Shown here one piece after another: positions 1 through 4,394 of a stretch of DNA of 6,581 nucleotides. The stretch's first letter is position 1, and each line of letters opens with the position of its first letter. This DNA is from an uncultured Chitinophagaceae bacterium (lineage in GTDB: Bacteria > Bacteroidota > Bacteroidia > Chitinophagales > Chitinophagaceae). The position numbers and the translations under genes are program-made. Below the pieces are notes generated by a model. It searched no databases. It had not been told where the DNA came from and worked only from the letters and a program-made list of their open reading frames with translations. The stretch covers positions 1-6,581 of the forward strand of contig CAMLEM010000103.1 in NCBI GenBank assembly GCA_946479005.1. Reading direction: 5' to 3'.

Positions 1-210
1 CCCCAGGTTCAGGTGCCCCACTTCAGAGTTGCCCATCTGCCCTTCCGGCAGCCCTACCCACTCGCCGCAGGTCATTAATGTTGTATGGGGATATTGTGCG
101 TACAAGGAATCCGTAAACGGTGTATTTGCCTGTTTCACAGCGTCGGAATTTGCAACTTTCCCGAGCCCCCAGCCGTCCATTATGATTAGAATAACACGTT
201 TTACAGGCAT
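1..210 (-). CDS. gpmI: 2,3-bisphosphoglycerate-independent phosphoglycerate mutase, N-terminal fragment
   Basis: This is the first 70 codons of a minus-strand gene that runs off the left edge. GpmI interconverts 3- and 2-phosphoglycerate in glycolysis and gluconeogenesis, in the cytoplasm. The translation opens [15 protein letters not shown], the family's N-terminal beta strand with the metal-binding Asp (residue 12, in MDGWG). It reaches the conserved block [17 protein letters not shown] at residues 54-70, which includes the Ser (residue 62 in GNSEVGH) that is phosphorylated during catalysis in this alkaline-phosphatase-superfamily enzyme. Family members are usually about 510 residues, so about 86 percent lies outside the window. 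The ATG at 210-208 puts the IMDGWG motif at the usual distance from the N-terminus. No Shine-Dalgarno sequence precedes it and I found no convincing promoter box; the nearest is a TA and TTTG pair with a wrong 4-nt internal spacing. It is divergent from the next gene. Confidence 0.95.
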   Translation of the reverse strand, partial: MPVKRVILIIMDGWGLGKVANSDAVKQANTPFTDSLYAQYPHTTLMTCGEWVGLPEGQMGNSEVGHLNLG

Positions 211-319
211 TTATTTATCAACATTTTCAAAGTGGTATAAACGCAGTCATTTTCAGGGAAGAACACTTGTTCGAATATCCTGTAAAACTACCAAATTGCT
301 CAATTCTCACTTTAACAAC

Positions 320-349
320 TTGGAAGAACATTGGTTTTTAGTATTTTAG
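320..349 (+). promoter_or_regulatory. candidate Bacteroidota-type promoter for the DUF4783 gene
   Basis: TTG at 320-322, a 19-nt spacer and TATTTTAG at 342-349 fit the Bacteroidota pattern TTG-N19-TAnnTTTG, with one mismatch in the -7 box. It would give a leader of roughly 60 nt before the ATG at 416. The region is AT-rich, so a chance match is possible. Nothing else convincing was seen in the 205-nt gap 211-415, apart from a short palindrome at 261-272. Confidence 0.3.
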
Positions 350-415
350 TTCCATTAAGAAAAGCAGTTGTTTGTGGCACATTATTCGATAATACCCCTG
401 TGAAAACCTAGTATT

Positions 416-808
416 ATGAAACCGTTATTTACAACATTATTAATGGGAGCGCTCCTGGTCGTTTCATCCTTTACGGTGAAACAGGGAAGCATAGATGAGG
501 TCATCGGCGCCCTTCGCGCAGGTAACTCTTCCGAGCTCTCGAAGTATTTTGACGACAAGGTGGAACTGACCCTGCCGGATAAGTCAGACAGCTACAGTAA
601 AGCCCAGGCCCAGCTAATTGTGAAGGATTTCTTCGGCAATAATGGGGTCAGGGGGTTTGACCTGAAGCACAAGGGAGATTCACCCGGTGGTCATTTCTGC
701 ATCGGAACCCTTCAAACAAATGCCGGTAATTTCCGGACCAATGTTTTTATGAAGTCCAAGAACGGAAAGGAAGTGGTGAAGGAGATCCGGTTCCAGGCGA
801 TTGATTAA
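416..808 (+). CDS. DUF4783-like exported protein of unknown function
   Basis: This 130-residue protein has an N-terminal Sec-type signal: Lys2, then a hydrophobic stretch at about residues 4-19, ending near SSFT. There is no lipobox cysteine, so it is probably periplasmic rather than a lipoprotein. The mature part begins with an amphipathic helix (SIDEVIGALRAGNSSELSKYF), followed by a strand (VELTLPDKSD), a helix with QAQLIVKDFF, and beta segments ending GKEVVKEIRFQ. This order matches the small NTF2-like, cystatin-like fold of the DUF4783 family, which I recall as restricted to Bacteroidota and often placed just upstream of nadC, as here. The family label comes from recollection of sequence character and context, not a search. 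No catalytic residues are evident. The gene is followed by its own terminator (836-860), so it is probably a separate transcription unit from nadC. The ATG at 416 gives the full signal peptide. Confidence 0.8.
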   Translation: MKPLFTTLLMGALLVVSSFTVKQGSIDEVIGALRAGNSSELSKYFDDKVELTLPDKSDSYSKAQAQLIVKDFFGNNGVRGFDLKHKGDSPGGHFCIGTLQTNAGNFRTNVFMKSKNGKEVVKEIRFQAID

Positions 809-835
809 AGAAGAAATTTTATATTGATAGGGGAG

Positions 836-860
836 GCCGTTCTTTTGAACGGCTTTCTTG
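836..860 (+). terminator. intrinsic terminator after the DUF4783 gene
   Basis: A perfect 7-bp stem, GCCGTTC (836-842) with GAACGGC (847-853), closes a TTTT loop. It is followed by a T-rich tract, TTTCTTGTTTATTTT, from 854. It starts 27 nt after the stop codon. Weaker pairs (835-854, 834-855) could extend the stem. This is a textbook Rho-independent terminator for plus-strand transcription. Confidence 0.75.
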
Positions 861-875
861 TTTATTTTATAGCTT

Positions 876-997
876 ATGGAACACGGATGAAACGGATTGG
901 CGGATTTTGTACCCGAAATTCTAAAAAGCTAACCTGTTTCGATTTGGCAGTAACGGATCCGTGCAAATCCGTCCAATCCGTGTCATCCGTGTTCCAT
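876..997. repeat. long imperfect inverted repeat built of CGGAT/ATCCG units
   Basis: The left arm (876-909) begins ATGGAACACGGATGA; the right arm (964-997) is its reverse complement. The outer 25 positions (876-900 against 973-997) match with one mismatch, and the inner part continues with small indels. Each arm is a degenerate short-period tandem. CGGAT occurs at 884, 893 and 901 on the left; ATCCG occurs at 957, 967, 976 and 985 on the right, so units recur every 8-10 nt. A palindrome CGGATCCG (954-961) sits inside the right end. The loop of about 54 nt (910-963) shows no ORF or other structure. This resembles the dispersed CGGAT-type intergenic repeats found in many environmental bacterial genomes (recollection). 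No transposase is present. It lies between a terminator and the nadC promoter, so it is probably not essential to either gene. Confidence 0.85.
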
Positions 998-1052
998 CAA
1001 ACTCCCAACTGAAGAAAACCTCCCAAAAGCAAAACATCTCCTGCACCCACTC

Positions 1053-1060
1053 TACCTTTG
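1053..1060 (+). promoter_or_regulatory. -7 promoter box of nadC (TACCTTTG)
   Basis: TACCTTTG matches the Bacteroidota -7 consensus TAnnTTTG exactly and ends only 4 nt before the nadC ATG (TACCTTTGCAATATG). No TTG lies at the expected -33 distance. If active, transcription would begin at or within a few bases of the start codon, giving a leaderless or near-leaderless mRNA. Confidence 0.5.
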
Positions 1061-1064
1061 CAAT

Positions 1065-1931
1065 ATGATCACAAAAAGTTTTGACGACCAGTTGGAGGAA
1101 TTGCTGGAAGCGGCTTTGAGAGAGGATATTGGGCGGGGCGACCATTCCACCCTGGCCTGTATTCCGGCGGAAACGCGCGGGAAAGCGGTATTAAAGATCA
1201 AGCAGGATGGCGTATTAGCGGGGATGCAGGTGGCGGCCAGGCTGTTCGCCCTGCAGGACCCTCATTCATTTTTCAAGCCGATGAAGGAAGACGGTGAGGA
1301 AATGAAGAACGGTGAATTTGCCTTTGAAGTGGAAGCCAGCGTTCATACGATCCTGAAATGTGAAAGGGTATTGTTAAATGCGATGCAGCGAATGAGCGGG
1401 ATCGCCACGCTCACCCGGGCGTACACGCGTAAGCTTGAGGGCTCCCGCACCCGGCTTTTGGATACGCGAAAGACCACACCGAATTTCAGGTTGCTGGAAA
1501 AGGAGGCCGTAAGGATAGGCGGGGCGGTGAACCACCGTTTTGGACTGTTTGATATGATCATGCTCAAAGACAATCATATTGACTATTGCGGGGGGATCGA
1601 GAAAGCCATCGAAAAGGCCTATGAATATGTTCAGCTCCGTGAGCCGGAACTTAAGATCGAGGTCGAAACAAGAAGCATAGAAGATGTTAAGCGTGCAGTA
1701 GAGGCGGGCAGGGGCAAGATCCACCGGATCATGCTGGACAATTTCACCCCCCCGCAGATCGAAGAAGCGCTCCCCCTGATCAATGGAGCATTTGAGACCG
1801 AAGCGAGCGGGGGGATCAACTTAACTAACATTGAAGCGTATGCGAAAACCGGGGTCGACTTCGTCAGCGTAGGCGCCCTGATCCACCAGGCGCAAAGTCT
1901 TGACCTGAGCCTGAAGGCAGTGGTCATCTGA
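1065..1931 (+). CDS. nadC: nicotinate-nucleotide pyrophosphorylase (carboxylating), quinolinate phosphoribosyltransferase
   Basis: NadC converts quinolinate and PRPP to nicotinate mononucleotide, CO2 and pyrophosphate, the entry of de novo NAD synthesis into the shared pathway. The 288-residue length is normal. The N-terminal domain carries EDIGRGDHST (20-29) and the conserved Arg101 and Asn105 region (CERVLLNAMQRMSGIAT). The barrel domain carries the PRPP/quinolinate-binding DTRKTTPN (133-140), the RIGGAVNHRFGLFD block (150-163, with His157 and Arg158), MLKDNH (166-171, Lys168), IEVET (198-202), MLDN (223-226, Asp225), EASGGIN (246-252) and VSVGALIHQ (267-275). All key residues are present, so it should be active. 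The start at 1065 sits 4 nt after a perfect -7 box and there is no Shine-Dalgarno sequence. The SUI1-like gene follows after 10 nt and is probably cotranscribed. nadA and nadB are not in this window. nadE, the final pathway step, lies about 3.5 kb downstream. Confidence 0.97.
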   Translation: MITKSFDDQLEELLEAALREDIGRGDHSTLACIPAETRGKAVLKIKQDGVLAGMQVAARLFALQDPHSFFKPMKEDGEEMKNGEFAFEVEASVHTILKCERVLLNAMQRMSGIATLTRAYTRKLEGSRTRLLDTRKTTPNFRLLEKEAVRIGGAVNHRFGLFDMIMLKDNHIDYCGGIEKAIEKAYEYVQLREPELKIEVETRSIEDVKRAVEAGRGKIHRIMLDNFTPPQIEEALPLINGAFETEASGGINLTNIEAYAKTGVDFVSVGALIHQAQSLDLSLKAVVI

Positions 1932-1941
1932 AATCATCTTT

Positions 1942-2274
1942 ATGGCGAAAAACAAAAAGCAGAGGAGGGATGGATTGGTTTATAGTACCGACCCGGGATT
2001 CCGTATGGAAGAAGAACCGGGAGAAGAGCCATCATTACCCCCTTCACAACAAAGTTTACGTGTATGGCTGGATAAAAAGCAGCGGGCGGGCAAAATGGTC
2101 ACGCTGATCACCGGTTTCAGGGGTTCTGAAGCGGAACTGGAATCCCTCGGTAAGAAATTAAAAACTTTTTGCGGGGCGGGGGGATCTGCAAAAGACGGGG
2201 AGATCATCGTGCAGGGGGACCACAGGGAAAAAGTGCTGGGATGGCTGCGGAAGGAAGGTTTTAAAGCTTCTTAA
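1942..2274 (+). CDS. eIF1/SUI1-family translation initiation factor-like protein (YciH type)
   Basis: This is a 110-residue cytoplasmic protein. Residues 1-40 are a charged, probably flexible tail (KNKKQRRDG, then EEEPGEEP). Residues about 41-110 form the SUI1 domain: KKQRAGKMVTLITGF (45-59), ELESLGKKLKTFCGAGGSAKDGEI (65-88) and VQGDHREKVLGWLRKEGF (90-107). The CGxGGSxKDGEI block and the QGDxRxKV block are hallmarks of the eIF1/SUI1 fold. Bacterial members (E. coli YciH) can act on initiation fidelity in vitro, but their physiological role is not settled. It begins 10 nt after the nadC stop with no terminator between, which suggests a two-gene operon. The N-terminal motif GLVYSTDP is typical of bacterial members and supports the ATG at 1942. 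Its 3' end faces apaG across 30 AT-rich nt with no clear shared terminator. Confidence 0.93.
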   Translation: MAKNKKQRRDGLVYSTDPGFRMEEEPGEEPSLPPSQQSLRVWLDKKQRAGKMVTLITGFRGSEAELESLGKKLKTFCGAGGSAKDGEIIVQGDHREKVLGWLRKEGFKAS

Positions 2275-2304
2275 AAAAATAAAATGACCAGTCTTCCTGA
2301 GCTA

Positions 2305-2691
2305 TCAATTGTTCTTCATCGGAACGATCATCTCGAAAGCGGGGATGCTGACCTCGAAATTGGTCTTGCTATGCAGGTTCTCCATTAAATAGGTGCCCGT
2401 CATCCGTCCCATCTCCGTTCGAAGGTTGCAGCCACTCACATACTGGTAATTCTCACCGGGTTGGATCGTGGGCTGAACTCCAACAACGCCTTCTCCTTCC
2501 ACTTCGCGATGGCTGCCATTGCTGTCGAATATGTACCAGTGACGGCGGTGCAATTTAACGGGAAAGGCATTGTGATTTTCCAGCGTGATCCTGTATGCGA
2601 ACATATATTCGGATTGCAGGGGATTGGAGTAGTCTGCCTGGTAAAAAGTTTCGACGCTCACCTTCACGCCTTCAGAGATCATACTGGTCAT
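2305..2691 (-). CDS. apaG: ApaG domain protein
   Basis: This 128-residue protein is of normal ApaG length and forms a single fibronectin-III-like beta-sandwich domain. Diagnostic segments are VKVSVETFYQADYSNP (9-24), EYMFAYRITLEN (28-39), the HRRHWYIFDSNG stretch (48-59), REVEGEGVVGVQP (62-74), YQYVSGCNL (82-90), GTYLMEN (99-105) and IPAFEMIVP (116-124). GEGVVGxQP is the family signature. Genetic work in Salmonella (corD) linked ApaG to cobalt and magnesium sensitivity, but the biochemical activity is unclear. The reading frame stays open upstream, but the ATG at 2691-2689 fits the family N-terminus, and the upstream in-frame codons overlap the icd promoter and show no family similarity. An internal ATG at 2682-2680 is the alternative start. 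A near-consensus -7 box ends 4 nt upstream. It is convergent with the SUI1-like gene and divergent from icd. Confidence 0.95.
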   Translation of the reverse strand: MTSMISEGVKVSVETFYQADYSNPLQSEYMFAYRITLENHNAFPVKLHRRHWYIFDSNGSHREVEGEGVVGVQPTIQPGENYQYVSGCNLRTEMGRMTGTYLMENLHSKTNFEVSIPAFEMIVPMKNN

Positions 2692-2695
2692 ATTG

Positions 2696-2703
2696 TAAAA
2701 GTA
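2696..2703 (-). promoter_or_regulatory. candidate -7 promoter box of apaG (TACTTTTA)
   Basis: On the minus strand the sequence reads TACTTTTACAATATG, with the final ATG being the apaG start. The box matches TAnnTTTG in all but the last base. Its layout is almost the same as the nadC start (TACCTTTGCAATATG): 13 of 15 bases are identical, with the same 4-nt gap. No clear TTG lies at -33. Confidence 0.4.
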
Positions 2704-2709
2704 ACAAAA

Positions 2710-2730
2710 AGGGTTCGGTTTTGGAACCCT
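2710..2730 (-). promoter_or_regulatory. hairpin between the divergent apaG and icd promoters
   Basis: AGGGTTC (2710-2716) and GAACCCT (2724-2730) form a perfect 7-bp stem with a 7-nt loop. Read on the minus strand, the stem is followed at once by TTTTTGTT, so it looks like an intrinsic terminator pointing at apaG. It could stop leftward transcription entering from icd. It also overlaps the -33 element of the icd promoter, so it could instead be a protein-binding palindrome. The sequence alone does not decide between these. Confidence 0.45.
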
Positions 2731-2751
2731 CTTCCCGCAATCGTAATTTTG
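2720..2751 (+). promoter_or_regulatory. promoter of the isocitrate dehydrogenase gene
   Basis: TTTG (2720-2723), a 20-nt spacer and TAATTTTG (2744-2751) match the Bacteroidota promoter (TTTG at -33, TAnnTTTG at -7) at both elements. It is the best two-part promoter in the window. The box ends 18 nt before the ATG at 2770, predicting a leader of roughly 12-15 nt. Confidence 0.6.
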
Positions 2752-2769
2752 CGGCCTCAAACGGTAATA

Positions 2770-4221
2770 ATGAAAATTGCAGTTGCAAAGGGCGACGGGA
2801 TAGGCCCCGAGATCGTCGACGCGGTGTTGAAGATATTCACAGCCAGCCAGGTGCCCCTCGAATATGAATTCGTAGAGATGGGTAAGTGGGTGTTTGATAA
2901 GGGGTATAGCAATGGAATGACGCCCGAAGCCCAATCGGTGATCGAGAATCTCGGCATCCTTTTAAAGGGCCCGATGGAAACGCCCAAAGGCAAGGGTGTG
3001 AAGAGCGTGAATGTGACCGCAAGAAAGACCTGGAACACTTATGCGAACAACCGCGTGTTCCAAACCCTGCACGGAGTGGACACAGTCTTTTCTAAGGCTG
3101 GCATTCCCATTGATGTTACCGTTGTCAGGGAGAATATCGAAGATACTTACGGGGGTATTGAACATATGCTCACCCACGATGTGGCGCTGAGCAGGAGGTT
3201 CATAACACGCCCGGGGAGTATGCAGGTGATCCGTTACGCATTCGAAATGGCAAGGAAGAAGAACGCGCGGAGGGTGACCTGTGGCCACAAGGCGAATATT
3301 ATGAAGATCACCGACGGGCTCTTCCTCGAATGCTTTTACGAAGTGGCCAAAGAATACCCCGAGCTGAAAGCGGATGATGTGATCGTGGATGATCTCTGTA
3401 TGAAGCTGGTCACCCGCCCCGACACATTTGATGTTGTGGTGCTCACGAATCTACAGGGCGACATTGTTTCTGATCTCTGTGCAGGACTGGTAGGCGGGCT
3501 GGGTTTTGCCCCTTCCGCCAATATCGGCGACCATATTTGCATTTTTGAAGCCGTGCACGGAACAGCGCCCGACATTGCCGGGAAGAATATCGCCAACCCG
3601 ACCGCATTATTGTTAAGCGGCATTTTTATGCTTCGTCACCTGGGACTTATGGAAAATGCTGCCATCATTGAGAATGCCCTCTTATACACGCTTGAAAGCG
3701 GTGTTCACACAGGAGATTTCGGTGACCGTACCCAGGCAGCGGTAAATACAACAGAATTTGCGAACGCTATCATATCGAATTTTGGAAAGCAGCCGGCTGT
3801 CAATCCAAAGCCCCTTCTGCCCAATGCGCCTGTTACGCCCACCGTATTCAGGCTGGAAAAGAACCCGATGATGGTTTCCAGGGAAATGAGCGATGAAATG
3901 ATCGTGGGGGTGGATATGTTCATTGAGAGCGCTGAACAGCCTGAGGCCATCGCCCTTCAATGCAAGCGTCACGGGGGAATGAAATTCAGCCTGGTAAATG
4001 TAAGCAACCGGGGCACGCAGGTCTGGCCGACAGGCTCCGTTTTTACCAACCTGGTGAACCAGTACAATGTACGTTTCGAGGCCCTGGACAATGAACCCCT
4101 GAAACAGCAGGACGTGATCGGGCTCTATGTAAGCCTGAGCGGTTATTTCAAGATCTGTTCTTTTGAGTTATTGAATTCCTGGGGTGGGAAGAAGGCGTAT
4201 AGTTTGGCACAGGGGCAGTGA
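2770..4221 (+). CDS. icd: isocitrate dehydrogenase, Thermus-type with C-terminal extension; residues suggest NAD preference
   Basis: This enzyme oxidatively decarboxylates isocitrate to 2-oxoglutarate in the TCA cycle. It has 483 residues. The beta-decarboxylating dehydrogenase core spans about 1-340: GDGIGPEI (8-15), SVNVTARKTW with the substrate Arg region (79-88), NNRVF (93-97), VVRENIEDTYGGIEH (118-132), HKANIMK (173-179), DIVSDLCAGLVGGLG (231-245) and EAVHGTAPDIAGKNIANP (260-277). Residues about 350-483 form the extra C-terminal domain typical of the Thermus thermophilus enzyme, with SNRGTQVWP (412-420) and a final AQGQ. Relatives are usually annotated NADP-dependent, but the cofactor loop here reads HGTAPDIAGKNIANP. 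Asp268 and Ile269 replace the Lys-Tyr pair of NADP enzymes, and Ala276 also fits the NAD type, so I infer NAD use. The frame is open upstream to 2461, but that part overlaps apaG. The ATG at 2770 matches the family N-terminus and follows a good promoter. Confidence 0.96.
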   Translation: MKIAVAKGDGIGPEIVDAVLKIFTASQVPLEYEFVEMGKWVFDKGYSNGMTPEAQSVIENLGILLKGPMETPKGKGVKSVNVTARKTWNTYANNRVFQTLHGVDTVFSKAGIPIDVTVVRENIEDTYGGIEHMLTHDVALSRRFITRPGSMQVIRYAFEMARKKNARRVTCGHKANIMKITDGLFLECFYEVAKEYPELKADDVIVDDLCMKLVTRPDTFDVVVLTNLQGDIVSDLCAGLVGGLGFAPSANIGDHICIFEAVHGTAPDIAGKNIANPTALLLSGIFMLRHLGLMENAAIIENALLYTLESGVHTGDFGDRTQAAVNTTEFANAIISNFGKQPAVNPKPLLPNAPVTPTVFRLEKNPMMVSREMSDEMIVGVDMFIESAEQPEAIALQCKRHGGMKFSLVNVSNRGTQVWPTGSVFTNLVNQYNVRFEALDNEPLKQQDVIGLYVSLSGYFKICSFELLNSWGGKKAYSLAQGQ

Positions 4222-4224
4222 GGA

Positions 4225-4394
4225 GGAATTGGGATTTGGGAATTGGGATTTCTGAAACCCGATGCTGATTAAACGGTGAGATAGTCCCTAACGTTTCGAT
4301 AAATTTTCAGATTCTAACCTAAGCAACGCCGCGATCCCGTTTTGGAAATTCGGATATCATAAATCCCAAATCCCAATTCCCAATTCCCAAATCC
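4225..4394. repeat. long inverted repeat built of GGGAWTT heptamers between convergent icd and gldB
   Basis: The left arm (4225-4251) and right arm (4368-4394, with further units out to 4361) are inverted copies; over 27 positions they differ at two. Each arm is a tandem of 7-nt units alternating GGGATTT and GGGAATT: about four on the left and five on the right (reverse strand). The loop of about 116 nt (4252-4367) has no ORF. It holds weak nested pairing (CTGAAA 4252-4257 with TTTCAG 4305-4310; AAACG 4271-4275 with CGTTT 4292-4296). The left arm starts 4 nt after the icd stop and the right arm touches the gldB stop codon, so the element fills the whole convergent gap. Read either way it could fold into a long hairpin near the end of each mRNA, but no ordinary terminator is seen. 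Confidence 0.85.

Noticed and set aside
29..349. A 106-residue plus-strand reading frame
   Set aside because: It overlaps the clearly conserved gpmI N-terminus on the other strand, and its product has no recognisable domain.
876..997. CRISPR-like array reading of the CGGAT units
   Set aside because: Units are 5 nt at 8-10 nt spacing and inverted, with no spacer-length unique segments and no cas genes.
824..1012. A 62-residue reading frame over the terminator and CGGAT repeat
   Set aside because: The sequence is dictated by the inverted repeat and terminator; the protein shows no domain features.
2275..2304. Possible bidirectional terminator between the SUI1-like gene and apaG
   Set aside because: There are A and T runs but no stable stem next to them; GAAG/CTTC pairing is too weak.
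2461..2769. N-terminal extension of icd by 103 codons
   Set aside because: It is antisense to apaG and crosses the icd promoter; the family N-terminus begins at the ATG at 2770.
2692..2934. N-terminal extension of apaG by 81 codons
   Set aside because: It is antisense to the conserved start of icd and bears no similarity to the ApaG domain; 128 residues from 2691 is the normal length.
4221..4226. AGGAGG, a perfect Shine-Dalgarno-like hexamer
   Set aside because: No start codon or reading frame follows; it lies at the icd stop and the edge of the heptamer repeat.
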